The notes: generated from the sequence alone by a model not told the origin. Positions 42,434-52,472 are shown, counted from the stretch's first letter. The stretch: 64,000 nucleotides of DNA from Planctomycetota bacterium (GCA_021800165.1 JAJYZF010000003.1:37101-101100), one strand, 5' to 3'. Program-made: numbers and translations.

Positions 42434-44247
42434 CAGGCCGCCTTTCGCTGCGCAGATTCAATCAGATTGATAAAGGCGTCTTCCATGGTCGGGTTGGTAT
42501 TGGCGGGCGTGGCGGCGCTGTGGCGTATTTGCGCCGGCGTTCCCATGGACAGAATTCGGCCCGCGGCCATAATGGCCAGTTCATCGCAGTATTCTGCTTC
42601 TTCCATAAAATGGGTGGTCACCATAATGGTAACGCCGGCATCGACCAAGGCGTTGATACGGTGCCAGAATTCGCGGCGGGCCAACGGATCCACGCCCGAA
42701 GTCGGCTCATCCAGAAATAAAATATCCGGCTTGTGCATCAGTGCCGCCGCCAAGGCCAGTCGCTGTTTGAAGCCCAGCGGCAGTCCGCCGCTGTTCATAT
42801 CCGCCACCGCGCTAAGCCCAAATTCCCCCAACACTTCATCAATGCGCCGGCTGCGATTCCGGCCCATCAGCCCATACGCACTGGCAAAAAAACGCAGGTT
42901 TTCCATAACACTCAAATTGCCGTAAAGCGAAAACTTCTGCGACATATACCCAACGCGGCCCCGCGCCGCGGCCCGGGCGGTTCTTAAATCGTGGCCAGCC
43001 ACACGCAGCATCCCACCGCTGATAGGCAACAGCCCACATAACATGCGAAAGGTGGTACTTTTCCCGGCTCCATTGGCCCCCAACAATCCAAAGATTTTCC
43101 CCGGCGCTACGCTGAAGCTGATGTCGTGTACGGCATAAAATGCCCCAAATTGCTTGGTAAGGTTTTTAACTTCAATCACCGCCCCCGCGGCTTTGGGCGG
43201 AGGAACAATGGTTTTTACTATCGCAACTGGTGCTGCCGGTAGGACAGCCGCCGGCTTTGCGGATGGCGTTGGTGGCGGTTCGCCTTTCCCTACACGCAGA
43301 GTATCGACAAAACTGTCTTCAAACCGCGGCGGCACCGCCACCAGCACCGCCCCGGAAAATGCCGCCGTAACCTGTTTTTGCGCCTCTGGTGCGCGACTTA
43401 AGACCACCCGCACATCATCACCGATGATGACGGCATCCACCACCTCCGGCCGCCCCCCAAGCTCACGCATCAGAGAGCGCTTGGTGATTCCCGGCACGTG
43501 CATTTGGAAGGTCCGACCGGTAAGCGGCTGGGTGAATTGGCTTGGCGGCCCTTGGTGGAGGATCCTGCCCTCGCTCATCAACACCACATCGCGGCAGCGC
43601 TGGGCTTCGTCGAGATACGCCGTGCTTAACAGCACGCTCACCCCCTGATTTTCCACCAGCCGATAAACAATGGCCCACAATTCCCGCCGCGATACCGGAT
43701 CTACGCCCACGGTCGGTTCATCCAGGAGAATCAAGCGCGGCCCTCGCACCAGAGCGCAAGCCAGCCCAAGCTTTTGCTTCATACCTCCGGAAAGCCGGCC
43801 TGCCAACCGCCCCCGAAACGCCCCCAGATTGGTCATTCGCATCAGATCTTCATAGCGTTTAAGCCGATCACCTGGAAGAACTCCTTGCAGGTCCGCGTAT
43901 AAATCCAAATTCTCCTGCACGGTTAAATCTTCATACAGGCCAAAACGCTGCGGCATATAACCGATGGAGCTTTGAATGGATTGGGGATCCTTGGCGGCAT
44001 CAATCCCCAGTACACGAATTTCCCCACCATCGGGGCATAACAACCCCGCGACCAAACGCATCAGCGTGGTTTTTCCAGCTCCATCCGGGCCAATCAAGCC
44101 TGTTACCGCCCCGGGTTGCATGACAAAGCTGACGGCCTCCAGAGCACGAACCTCCCGCTTACCGATATGAAAGCGTTTGCTGACATTTTTTAATTCAAGA
44201 ATGTCGGTGGCCGACGTGATGGGGCTGATGGCAGAGGCTGCGGACAT
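42433..44247 (-). CDS. Tandem-NBD ABC transporter ATP-binding protein (YbhF/RbbA-like)
   Basis: A 604-residue protein with two ATP-binding domains. NBD1 has GPDGAGKTTLMRLVAGLL, the signature LSGGMKQKLGLACALV and ILLDEPTVGVDPVSRREL. A Pro/Ala-rich linker precedes NBD2 with GANGAGKSTTFRMLCGLL, GGLPLGFKQRLALAAALMH and FLDEPTSGVDPLARREF. The NBD2 signature reads SGGLPLGFKQ instead of LSGGQ, as in the YbhF/YhiH subgroup. It drives the two adjacent ABC-2 permeases. It starts 3 bp after the HlyD gene ends, confirming the operon. Confidence 0.93.
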   Translation of the reverse strand: MSAASAISPITSATDILELKNVSKRFHIGKREVRALEAVSFVMQPGAVTGLIGPDGAGKTTLMRLVAGLLCPDGGEIRVLGIDAAKDPQSIQSSIGYMPQRFGLYEDLTVQENLDLYADLQGVLPGDRLKRYEDLMRMTNLGAFRGRLAGRLSGGMKQKLGLACALVRGPRLILLDEPTVGVDPVSRRELWAIVYRLVENQGVSVLLSTAYLDEAQRCRDVVLMSEGRILHQGPPSQFTQPLTGRTFQMHVPGITKRSLMRELGGRPEVVDAVIIGDDVRVVLSRAPEAQKQVTAAFSGAVLVAVPPRFEDSFVDTLRVGKGEPPPTPSAKPAAVLPAAPVAIVKTIVPPPKAAGAVIEVKNLTKQFGAFYAVHDISFSVAPGKIFGLLGANGAGKSTTFRMLCGLLPISGGMLRVAGHDLRTARAAARGRVGYMSQKFSLYGNLSVMENLRFFASAYGLMGRNRSRRIDEVLGEFGLSAVADMNSGGLPLGFKQRLALAAALMHKPDILFLDEPTSGVDPLARREFWHRINALVDAGVTIMVTTHFMEEAEYCDELAIMAAGRILSMGTPAQIRHSAATPANTNPTMEDAFINLIESAQRKAA

Positions 44248-44250
44248 GGT

Positions 44251-45288
44251 TCACCTCTGCGTAGCGGGAGCCATGACCGATTGGCCGGCCTTGGATGTGC
44301 CCAACGGAATGACCACCGTGGCCGGCATACCCAGTCGCAGTTGATCATCAGGATTGTTCACGTATACCCGCATCTGATATACCAGTGAGGTGCGCAGTTG
44401 CGGTGTTTCAATGGACTTGGGGGTAAATTCCGCAGCCGGAGAAATATAGCCAATCCATCCCGCATAATTCTTGTGATAGCTGTCGGTGCGCACGATGGCC
44501 TTCATACCTTCATGAATTTTACCCAAATCGGTTTCCGGCACATACACACGCACCCACACCGGATTCATTAACGCCAACGTGAAAACTGGCGAACCGGGCG
44601 AAGCCATATCGCCCACTTCCAGAATCCGATCTTCCACCACCGCGTCACACGGCGCGTAAAGCTTGCTCTCGGCTAGATTTCTTTGAGCCAGCGCCAATTG
44701 GGCTTCATCCGCCCGCAACGTGGCCTGGGCAGCACGGATGTCTTCCTGGCGCGGCCCGAGAATGCTGAGCTTAAGCGTTTCCGCGGCGGCATGCACTTTA
44801 GCAGCGTCTGTTCGAGCAATGGCGATGGCGTCATCCAAGGCTTGCTTGGTAATATCTTCCTGCTTGATGAGTCGGCGCAGCCGGGCCAGATGAATCTGCG
44901 CGTTCTGGGCGGTGGCTACAGCCGCAGCCAACTCGGCACGATCGCGGGCGATTTCCTGGGGACGTGACCCCGCCACTAGCCGCGCCACCACCTGCCGCTG
45001 GGCCGCCACCAAGGCTTGGTCCTGTTGAACCAACGGCCGCAGCAGGCTGGTATCCATGGTGGCGACAAGCTGGCCCTTTTTGACATAATCTCCTTCCTTG
45101 ACCCCCAGAAAATTAATGCGTTGATTCCCATCAAAGGCTAACTGCACCTGACGTATGTCCACATTACCATAGAGCACTATTTCGTTACGGGAGACTTTCG
45201 GGTGTGCCGCCCGCCAAGCGTAAACGCCCCCAAGCACAGCCACGGCCAAGACCAGAAGAAGTAGAATGCGAAAAATCTTTTTCTTCAT
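44251..45288 (-). CDS. HlyD/YbhG-type membrane fusion protein
   Basis: A 345-residue protein. One N-terminal helix (IFRILLLLVLAVAVLGGVYAW) is followed by a lipoyl-like half-motif (GVKEGDYVKKGQLVATMDTS), a coiled-coil hairpin of about 130 residues rich in Ala/Gln/Arg, the second half-motif (APCDAVVEDRILEVGDMASP) and a beta-barrel. This is the periplasmic adaptor of YbhG/YhiI-type ABC exporters. AGAGAAGATC precedes the ATG. It lies 160 bp after the FadL-like gene, which may supply the outer-membrane part. Confidence 0.9.
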   Translation of the reverse strand: MKKKIFRILLLLVLAVAVLGGVYAWRAAHPKVSRNEIVLYGNVDIRQVQLAFDGNQRINFLGVKEGDYVKKGQLVATMDTSLLRPLVQQDQALVAAQRQVVARLVAGSRPQEIARDRAELAAAVATAQNAQIHLARLRRLIKQEDITKQALDDAIAIARTDAAKVHAAAETLKLSILGPRQEDIRAAQATLRADEAQLALAQRNLAESKLYAPCDAVVEDRILEVGDMASPGSPVFTLALMNPVWVRVYVPETDLGKIHEGMKAIVRTDSYHKNYAGWIGYISPAAEFTPKSIETPQLRTSLVYQMRVYVNNPDDQLRLGMPATVVIPLGTSKAGQSVMAPATQR

Positions 45289-45448
45289 GATCTTCTCTAG
45301 CGGTAGTTCAGTAACCCCAACACGATGTAAAACACCTGAATTTCATCAGGTTCCACGCACCATCACCGCATCGCCAAGGACTGCACCACACCACAATTTT
45401 AGATAGCGCCGGTCCGAAAGGCAAATGGCGTTCGATCCGTGCCAGACC

Positions 45449-46732
45449 TTAGAATTGATACCCAATCTGAAATCCAAATGAATTCTCCGCTAAAGAAGCA
45501 CTGGTTCCGGGCAAACCGGGGGCGATGGGGCCGCCATTGACCGTATTGCTGAAGGCGTGCATGTACGCCTCGGTCAGACTCCAGCCCATGCCCAAAGTCT
45601 GCGTAGCGCCAACCGTAATAGTGTTTTGTACAATGGCCGGCAACAGCAGGTTCGATGCGGTGTCGGACGAACCGATAGGATTGGTTCCGTACGAGTAACC
45701 ACCACGAATCGCCAGCCATTTCGTCAACTGATATTGGGTACCGATGTTAAACACCCATTCGTCATGCCAATGGGTGCGCATCACGACCTGATTAGTGCCC
45801 ACCCATGGACCATGCAGCGTAAGGGTATTCAGGGTGCCACTCCAGTTAATCCATTGGCCTTCCACGCTGATTGTCCAACGCTTGGTCGGATGAAAGGCCG
45901 CCCCAAGAGAAATTTGCTGTGGATAATTAAGTGTCGTGCTGTATTGACCGGAATTACCCTGGACGCCGTTAAAATTCTCCGTGGTTTCCTGCCAAGTGAG
46001 CGGCGTGAAAAAGGTTGGAGTTCGATACATCAAGCCCACGGTGACATATTGATTGATTTTATGGAGCACCCCCAACGAAACCCCGGCTCCAAATGCCGTG
46101 GACGGACTGGCCAAATTGATTCCGACGCCATTAAAGGTCTCCTGCATCGACATCTGTTCCAAGGAGATATTGAGTCCCAAGCCGACCGCCCAATTCGGGG
46201 TTGGCTTCCACGCCAGCGCGGGCGTCATTGAGAAGTATTGAATGTCGCTGTAAACCTGAACCGTCCCCATAGGCGTGTTCGGCTGGAGGTAATTTACACC
46301 CATACCGGATGTCGCAAACATCCCACCGCCAAAATACAGATGAGGCCCGAAAGCCGGAGCCACCCATCCCACCGAAGGAATTCCGTAGAGATTGCTATGA
46401 CTCCCCACCTGGCCAAAACCGAAATTACTGGTTCTGGTGGGATTGAACCATTCCGCCGAAAATGCCGCCTGCGGTGGAATAAAACCCAACCCCGCAGGAT
46501 TGGTGATGGCCGTCATAGGATCTCCCGGATCCGCTACTACCGCCCCGGCCATGCCTTTTTCATATTGCCCAATCCCGATAAGCTGATACCCATCGGTGGC
46601 CCGTGCCGTCGGCACCAGTGCCCAGAGCGACAACGAAGCCGCCAACGCCAGCGGCATCAGTCGGCGGCCAATTCCAGCTCCGGACCTGGACCCGGTCAGA
46701 ACCCGGTGAATAGGTGGTTGAACGTTTTTCAT
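45449..46732 (-). CDS. OmpP1/FadL/TodX family outer-membrane protein
   Basis: A 427-residue protein. A signal peptide (basic start, LMPLALAASLSLWALVPTARA) precedes a beta-barrel sequence with alternating aromatic strands, an N-terminal hatch-like region (GMAGAVVADPGDPMTAITNPAGLGFIPP) and a terminal aromatic residue (GFQIGYQF), all typical of FadL/TodX transporters for hydrophobic compounds. AGGAG is placed 6 nt before the ATG. It lies upstream of the HlyD/ABC exporter genes in the same direction. FadL proteins normally import, so its link to an exporter is by proximity only. Confidence 0.88.
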   Translation of the reverse strand: MKNVQPPIHRVLTGSRSGAGIGRRLMPLALAASLSLWALVPTARATDGYQLIGIGQYEKGMAGAVVADPGDPMTAITNPAGLGFIPPQAAFSAEWFNPTRTSNFGFGQVGSHSNLYGIPSVGWVAPAFGPHLYFGGGMFATSGMGVNYLQPNTPMGTVQVYSDIQYFSMTPALAWKPTPNWAVGLGLNISLEQMSMQETFNGVGINLASPSTAFGAGVSLGVLHKINQYVTVGLMYRTPTFFTPLTWQETTENFNGVQGNSGQYSTTLNYPQQISLGAAFHPTKRWTISVEGQWINWSGTLNTLTLHGPWVGTNQVVMRTHWHDEWVFNIGTQYQLTKWLAIRGGYSYGTNPIGSSDTASNLLLPAIVQNTITVGATQTLGMGWSLTEAYMHAFSNTVNGGPIAPGLPGTSASLAENSFGFQIGYQF

Positions 46733-47178
46733 GGTAACTCCTATGCCTTAAAAAAACCACCAACACACCGGTCATTATTTTCCTCAAGATCAGGTTCCCA
46801 GATATCAGGAAAAACAATCGACCTTCCATAGGATAATCCCATCAAAGGTACGTAAGAGTTTGTCCTACACTTGGTACAGATTGGTGCTGCCACTGCGGCT
46901 GGGGCTCCGCCGTTGGTCGGCTCACCCCCAACCAGATCTGGGCCACGCTGACCATCGCAACGATCGGTCCTGGTTGGCCGAAACTTTAACTTAGACTCGC
47001 ACGTACGCTTAGATCTTAGCCTGGGTGCAACTGAGATTTCCGGGTACAAAGGGGACCAGTTTCACCCGAATTATCCCGTCGCTAAAGTCGCTGAAGTCGA
47101 GTTGAAAAGGGTCGGATAAATAAAGTGGATGTCAAGCGACGTCGGTGGTCTGCGCCACGGGACTGGTTGGTCAAGCGG
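46733..47178. other. Intergenic region between FadL-like and histidine kinase genes
   Basis: This 446-bp gap lies between two minus-strand genes. No gene, RNA or strong terminator was recognised; short open frames are overlapping and biased to Arg/Pro. A short near-direct repeat of GTCGCTAAA / GTCGCTGAA occurs near 47081-47100. The FadL promoter must be in the left part, but I cannot place it with confidence. Confidence 0.4.
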
Positions 47179-48546
47179 CTATCGCGGCGATACCGGCCAT
47201 TGGCAACGAACGGTGGTGCCTTGGCCCGGCTGGCTTTCCAAGGAAACGGTTCCACCCATGGCTGCTACAGCGTGTTTAACAATGGCCAAGCCAAGACCGG
47301 TACCACGGTCGGCACCACCCCGGCTGCGATTAACGGTGTAAAAACGCTCGAAGACCCGATCGCGATCCTCCGGGGCGATGCCACAGCCGGTGTCTTGCAC
47401 CTCCAGGATGACCGAGGTGCCAGCGGCTGATACGGCATCGTGTACGGTTTTGGGCGCGGCGGGTCCGTCCGCCACGGCCTTGCGCCACCCCACCGACACA
47501 AAGCCGCTGGTGGTAAATTTAAGGCTGTTATCCACGAGGTTTTTGAGAACAAGCATAATCAGTCGTTCGTCGCCACGAATGGCTAGTTCCGGTTCGACCG
47601 GAGCAAATCGCAGTTCAATATGTTTTTGCTCGGCGAGGTGGCCGAACATCTCAACGATCATGTCATGGAGCACTGCGGTATCGATAGGCTCCATCCGTAT
47701 GACCGAACGGGGATCTTCGGCACGGGATAAATCCAGTAAATCACGGACCAACAACTGCAAGCGCAGAACATGTCCATCGATAATGGCCATGCAGCGGCGC
47801 AGCGTTGATTCATCGTCCATGCCGGTATCGGCGATGGTATCCACGGCGGCTTTGATGCTGGCCAGCGGCGTACGAAGTTCGTGACTGGCGTTGGCGACAA
47901 AATCAGTCTTCATCTGGACATTCTGAATGATTTCTGTCTGATCCTGAATAACCAGCAACATCCCCTGGCGTTTACGATCGAGCATGACTGGAGCCACACC
48001 TAAATCCACGGTGCGAACCCGTCCGGACATCATGAGCTTGACCCGATCACGAACGGGGCGATTTTCACGGCGGGCCCCGGAAATCAATTCCAGCACAGGC
48101 ACCTGGGCCAGAAAGTCGGTGTAAGGATCACCGGTGCGGGTTTTAGCGCCACCGGGAAAAACCTCTTGGGCTTTTTCGTTGCAGAGCGTGACATGCATTT
48201 TTTCGTCCGTGATGATCACCGGGTCACGAACTTGGGCCAGCAATGTTTGCAGATGGGCGAAGACCAGCCCAAGTTCCTCCTGGCCCCGGCCAACCTGATC
48301 GACCAGAGCACCCATACCGGCAGAAAGTTTTTTTTCCAGATCGCCGGTGTTGGTACCGGAAGCTGCCCCGCCTGCGGTAGGCTGGAGGGCATCAAGCTTG
48401 GTTAGAACAGAGGTAAGGAAGCGGCGGTGGTTCCACCATAGGATGGCCAGGCCGATCAAACTTAAAACCAGCAAAGCCAGCAATACGACAACCACGGAGG
48501 GAGCAGCAGCAACTACGGCACCTGAATTTAATCCGTCATGAAGCAA
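47179..48546 (-). CDS. PhoR-like sensor histidine kinase with PAS domain
   Basis: A 455-residue protein. One N-terminal transmembrane helix (about residues 17-38) precedes a coiled linker, a PAS domain (VRDPVIITDEKMHVTLCNEKA, ending LLVIQDQTEI), then the HisKA H-box FVANASHELRTPLASIKAAV with the phospho-acceptor His, the N-box LVLKNLVDNSLKFT, G1 DTGCGIAPEDRDRVFERFY and G2 GTGLGLAIVKHAVAAMGG. No periplasmic sensor domain exists, so it probably senses through PAS or partners, as PhoR does. The start is TTG 48546 with GGGA upstream; this is the least certain part. The response-regulator gene lies just upstream. Confidence 0.92.
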   Translation of the reverse strand: MLHDGLNSGAVVAAAPSVVVVLLALLVLSLIGLAILWWNHRRFLTSVLTKLDALQPTAGGAASGTNTGDLEKKLSAGMGALVDQVGRGQEELGLVFAHLQTLLAQVRDPVIITDEKMHVTLCNEKAQEVFPGGAKTRTGDPYTDFLAQVPVLELISGARRENRPVRDRVKLMMSGRVRTVDLGVAPVMLDRKRQGMLLVIQDQTEIIQNVQMKTDFVANASHELRTPLASIKAAVDTIADTGMDDESTLRRCMAIIDGHVLRLQLLVRDLLDLSRAEDPRSVIRMEPIDTAVLHDMIVEMFGHLAEQKHIELRFAPVEPELAIRGDERLIMLVLKNLVDNSLKFTTSGFVSVGWRKAVADGPAAPKTVHDAVSAAGTSVILEVQDTGCGIAPEDRDRVFERFYTVNRSRGGADRGTGLGLAIVKHAVAAMGGTVSLESQPGQGTTVRCQWPVSPR

Positions 48547-48664
48547 AGCGAGTTCCCAACTTCCGCGTGCGCAAACCAGTTCGACCGGACATCCCCTTTC
48601 CCAGTATAACCGGAGCCGGGCACACTGCCCAAGAAAGTCTATTCATGCGGCGTACACGGAACCT

Positions 48665-49369
48665 TTAGGCCACCTGTTCCTTGGCTTCCAGCAACCGGTA
48701 ACCGACGCCGCGTACCGTATGGACCATCCATTGAAATTCACCGAGTTTGCGCCGCACCGCCGTGACATGCACATCAATAGCACGATCGGTGACAAAGACT
48801 CCGTTCCCCATCACCCGGTCGGTTAGCTGATCGCGGGATAGCACGCGCCCGCGGGCATTGGCCAGGGCGGTGAGCAGCTTGAATTCCGTGGGAGTCAGAT
48901 TGAGCGGTTTTCCTTTGATGGTAATTTCGTGGCGGGCCTGGTCAATGACCATAGGCCCGGTGTTGAGGATAGGCTGGGTCTGTTCGACCGATGATTTGCG
49001 GCGGAGTACCGCAGCCACTCGGGCCAGCAGCACCTTCATGGAAAAAGGTTTGCTCACGTAATCATCGGCTCCCAGAGAAAGACCGACGATGATGTCGGTT
49101 TCTTCACTGCGGGCAGTGAGCATGAGCAATGGAATCGCGGCGGTTTGGGAATCACCCTTGAGCCGCGTGGCAACCTCCTGGCCGGTTAATCCTGGCATCA
49201 TCAGATCAAGAATAATTAAATCGGGCAGGTGCTTGCGCGCAATTTCCAGGCCGACCTTGCCGTCGTGGGCATAAAGTACCTCGTAACCGTTGCGCTGAAG
49301 ATTGAGGCGAATAAGTTCCACCAAGTCCCGTTCATCGTCAATTACCAGAATTCGTTGCTTGCGCGTCAT
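48665..49369 (-). CDS. PhoB/OmpR-type response regulator
   Basis: A 234-residue protein. The receiver domain has the acidic pair in LVIDDERD, the phospho-acceptor Asp in LIILDLMMPG, the Thr in LLMLTARS and the Lys in YVSKPFS. The C-terminal winged helix is of OmpR/PhoB type (LTPTEFKLLTALANARGRVL, then DVHVTAVRRKLGEF and VRGVGYRLL). ATG at 49367-49369 has GAGGA about 7 nt upstream; earlier in-frame starts up to 49387 are less likely. It pairs with the histidine kinase encoded 118 bp downstream. The set resembles PhoBR, but no phosphate-transport genes are adjacent. Confidence 0.95.
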   Translation of the reverse strand: MTRKQRILVIDDERDLVELIRLNLQRNGYEVLYAHDGKVGLEIARKHLPDLIILDLMMPGLTGQEVATRLKGDSQTAAIPLLMLTARSEETDIIVGLSLGADDYVSKPFSMKVLLARVAAVLRRKSSVEQTQPILNTGPMVIDQARHEITIKGKPLNLTPTEFKLLTALANARGRVLSRDQLTDRVMGNGVFVTDRAIDVHVTAVRRKLGEFQWMVHTVRGVGYRLLEAKEQVA

Positions 49370-49643
49370 AGGCATATCCTCGTGCAAAAACTCTTCACCT
49401 GCGTAACATTGGCCGCAATCAGGAAAGGTGTCAAGATACTGGAAAAATGTTTAACCATTTCTAAGCGCAAAGCTAACCGAATACCTGTGATGAAAAATCC
49501 ATCTTGGTGCAGGCCTTGTTGGACCTATGTCCTTGGCGTAAAGTGGTGTGGGCAGATCAGGTGCCTGGGCGTGGGCACCGGCGAAATCGGGCATCGAGCG
49601 AAGCTCCGGAATTCAAATCAGGTAAAAATTTGAAGGAGAATCC

Positions 49644-50069
49644 ATGAAAGAAGATTGCATTTTCTGCAAGATTGCTGCGGGAGAAATTCCATGCTTCAAA
49701 GTGTATGAAGATGATCTGGTTTTGAGTTTTCTGGATATTGGCCCCGTGGTCGCTGGCCATACCCTGGTGATTCCGAAAAGACACTACAGGAACCTGCTCG
49801 ACGTACCGGCGGAAGCCCTTTCCGGCATTAGCCGTCGTCTGCCGATGTTGGCTAGAGCGGTGATTTCCGTGGTGCAGGCACCGGCCTGCCATCTGCTGCT
49901 GAACAACGGGGTAGAAGCGATGCAGTCGGTCCAGCATTTGCACTATCACATTCTTCCGCGCAGGCAGGGGGATGGATTTGGCGTGCCTTGGCCGGCGGGA
50001 CGGCTGGAGGCGACGACAGCCAGGCAGATGGCCGCAGAGATTGCCGCGGCGGTGGCCAAGGCCCATTAA
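49644..50069 (+). CDS. HIT family nucleotide hydrolase/transferase
   Basis: A 141-residue protein of normal HIT size. The N-terminus has CIFCKIAAGEIPCFKVYEDD, typical of bacterial Hint-like proteins, and the catalytic histidine triad is QHLHYHILPR (H-x-H-x-H). The middle (PVVAGHTLVIPKRHYRNLLD) is also characteristic. It likely hydrolyses nucleoside phosphoramidates or related substrates. AAGGAG precedes the ATG. It is divergent from the response regulator and stands alone. Confidence 0.95.
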   Translation: MKEDCIFCKIAAGEIPCFKVYEDDLVLSFLDIGPVVAGHTLVIPKRHYRNLLDVPAEALSGISRRLPMLARAVISVVQAPACHLLLNNGVEAMQSVQHLHYHILPRRQGDGFGVPWPAGRLEATTARQMAAEIAAAVAKAH

Positions 50070-50224
50070 TGGAGCGTGCCCTATTTTTTGTAAATTTATT
50101 TTTCAACTGTGGTTACGGCCTGATTTGCAAAGCTATCCCATCGGCAATAGACTATCATACTTGGTTTATCGGATGACGTACCATGGATGGTTTTCACCGT
50201 GAATAACCTCCTGGAGTTAACGCA

Positions 50225-51811
50225 TTGTTTCCCGCCATAACTGCTAACGTACACTATATTATGGCAATAGCCTATCTGACGGCGCTGCTGATTTTGACCA
50301 TTTATGGTGTGCACCGGTATTGGATGGTGATGCTGTATTATCGGCATGCGCTAAAAATACCAAAATCTCCGGAACGCTTTACAGCGTTGCCCAGCATCAC
50401 GGTGCAACTGCCGCTATTTAATGAAAGATATGTTTCTCAGCGGGTAATTGAAGCGGCATGTCAATTGGATTACCCGGCCGACAAGCTCCAGATTCAGGTG
50501 CTCGACGACTCGACCGATGATTCGGCGGCGATTGCGGAAGCGGTATGTCGGCAGATGAGATCCGCGGGACACGACGTGGAATATATCCACCGAACCAATC
50601 GCCAGGGGTACAAGGCCGGAGCCTTAGAGAACGGTCTGAAAACCTGCAAAGGCGAATTTATAGCTATTTTCGATGCAGATTTTGTGCCGCAGCGCGATAT
50701 GCTTAAGCAAGCCATTGATCATTTTACGGACCCTGAAGTGGGGTGCGTACAGACCCGGTGGGAACACCTCAACCGGCGGCAATCTCTACTAACGCTGTGT
50801 CAGGCGATATTCCTGGATGGCCATTTTATGATTGAGCACACCGCCCGCAATCGCGGGGGCCGATTTATCAACTTTAATGGCACGGGCGGAATATGGAGAA
50901 AAGCCGCAATTGCGGACGCCGGTGGCTGGCAACACGATACCCTGACCGAAGACATGGACCTTTCTTACCGGGCACAGTTGCGCCAATGGAAAATCGTATT
51001 TTTACGAGATGTGGTTTCGCCGGCGGAGTTACCCCCGGAAATTATTTCTTTCAAACAACAGCAATATCGCTGGACGAAGGGAAGTGCCCAAACGGCGATC
51101 AAAATTCTACCAGGACTGATGTTTTCGCCTTTGCCGCTGCGCGTCAAAATTGAAGCTTTCTTCCATTTAACATCAGGCGTGGTCTATCCGTCGGCAGTGC
51201 TCCTGGCATTGCTGGTATTTCCGACGTTTTGCTTTGGTGGGCCCAGCCTTCTTTCGCCCAGTTCGCCCCTGCTCTGGGCGCTGATGATGGGCTTGTTTAC
51301 GGTGATGACATTTTCAGCGGCGACGTTTTACATCGTAGCCCAAAAGGAACTCGGTGAAAATTGGGTGCAACTGCTGCCGTTGGTTCCACTGCTGATGGCT
51401 ATTGGTATGGGCATTTCACTGGCTAACGCCACGGCCGTCATCAGCGGCCTGCTAAGTCGGAAAAGCGGGGAATTTTTCAGAACCCCTAAATATGGCATTG
51501 CTGCCGGCGATCACAAACACCATTGGAAGGGGCGGGCCAGAAGCTTCAGGTGCCGTGGTGCCTTGGGGCCTTACCTGGAAGTCATTTTCGGTTTGTATCT
51601 GGTGGCTTGCATGGTGCTGGCGGTGATACTGGATCGGGCGATTCTGTGTCTGCCGTTTCTTTTCATTTTCGCGGTGGGTTATTTTTACGTGGGCTTTTTG
51701 TCGCTCTATAGCCAATGGCTTTCCACGCGTGGAAGTTCGCCGCCACCGCCGCCCACGGATTCCGGCAAAGCATTGCGGCTGCCGACCGATGTTATGCCGG
51801 CGATCCCATAA
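50225..51811 (+). CDS. Cellulose-synthase-like family 2 glycosyltransferase
   Basis: A 528-residue membrane glycosyltransferase. One N-terminal helix is followed by the GT2 domain: ITVQLPLFNERYVSQRVIEA, VLDDSTDDS, the DxD in AIFDADFVP, the catalytic TEDMDLSYRAQL and the QQYRW motif (Q-x-x-R-W) of processive synthases. The C-terminal half has four or more helices. This fits the glucomannan/cellulose-synthase-like group that makes beta-linked polysaccharide and exports it through its own membrane part. TTG 50225 is chosen as start because GGAG lies 8 nt upstream; ATG 50261 is an alternative. No PilZ domain or cellulose-accessory gene is visible. Confidence 0.92.
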   Translation: MFPAITANVHYIMAIAYLTALLILTIYGVHRYWMVMLYYRHALKIPKSPERFTALPSITVQLPLFNERYVSQRVIEAACQLDYPADKLQIQVLDDSTDDSAAIAEAVCRQMRSAGHDVEYIHRTNRQGYKAGALENGLKTCKGEFIAIFDADFVPQRDMLKQAIDHFTDPEVGCVQTRWEHLNRRQSLLTLCQAIFLDGHFMIEHTARNRGGRFINFNGTGGIWRKAAIADAGGWQHDTLTEDMDLSYRAQLRQWKIVFLRDVVSPAELPPEIISFKQQQYRWTKGSAQTAIKILPGLMFSPLPLRVKIEAFFHLTSGVVYPSAVLLALLVFPTFCFGGPSLLSPSSPLLWALMMGLFTVMTFSAATFYIVAQKELGENWVQLLPLVPLLMAIGMGISLANATAVISGLLSRKSGEFFRTPKYGIAAGDHKHHWKGRARSFRCRGALGPYLEVIFGLYLVACMVLAVILDRAILCLPFLFIFAVGYFYVGFLSLYSQWLSTRGSSPPPPPTDSGKALRLPTDVMPAIP

Positions 51812-51917
51812 GCCATCGCCAACGTATATAACGGGAGTCGAGGTTGGGCGTTGTCAAGGTGCAGACACTCGATGAATGAAGTTGTAAAGAATTGAACCTG
51901 CTTAAAGGAGCGTATGA

Positions 51918-52472
51918 ATGGACAATCAAAAGAGTATCTGGGGCATCCTGTTTTTGATGGTGCTTATTGCCGCAGGGTTTGGAATTGTGGGTGTTTTTGC
52001 ACCGGTAAAAGTGGTGGCCGCAGCCAAGCCCGCCCAACTTACGCCCGTGTATGTCCACATGAATGGCTTTAACGCATTTGTGGAATCGGTGGTGGCGGTA
52101 CGACCCGGCCAACCCGTGGTCTTTGTGAACGAAGATACCGGCGTGCATACCGTGCAGGGTTATAATCCGCTCACCGGGAAGGCGCTAAAATATCCTATGG
52201 GGATGCTGTTGGGCACGTCAGGCCCAGGCCATAAGGTGCACACTTATACTGTGCGCTTCAGCAAGCCGGGAGTTTATTATTATTATTGCACCATGCACGC
52301 AGTGCTGGAAAAGGTTTATAAGAACATGGTACAGCCGGCCCATCGAATTGGGGTGCATGGCTTTGCCGGAGCGATGGCGGGCATCATCATCGTAACGAAA
52401 AATCCTGCGATTCTTAAGCAAAATTCACCCACTTGCCGCGACAAAATCCTCAAGACCTATTTCGGAGGCTAA
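51918..52472 (+). CDS. Membrane-anchored cupredoxin
   Basis: A 184-residue protein. An N-terminal helix (GILFLMVLIAAGFGIVGVFA) anchors or exports it. The rest is a cupredoxin: VVAVRPGQPVVFVNEDTGVHTVQ with the first His ligand, then GVYYYYCTMHAVLE containing Cys and the second His of a type 1 copper site. A nearby Met could be the axial ligand. An insertion of about 30 residues follows the second His (KVYKNMVQPAHRIGVHG). AAAGGAG precedes the ATG. It is 263 bp upstream of a P1B-type metal ATPase, so copper handling or electron transfer at the membrane is plausible. Confidence 0.88.
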   Translation: MDNQKSIWGILFLMVLIAAGFGIVGVFAPVKVVAAAKPAQLTPVYVHMNGFNAFVESVVAVRPGQPVVFVNEDTGVHTVQGYNPLTGKALKYPMGMLLGTSGPGHKVHTYTVRFSKPGVYYYYCTMHAVLEKVYKNMVQPAHRIGVHGFAGAMAGIIIVTKNPAILKQNSPTCRDKILKTYFGG

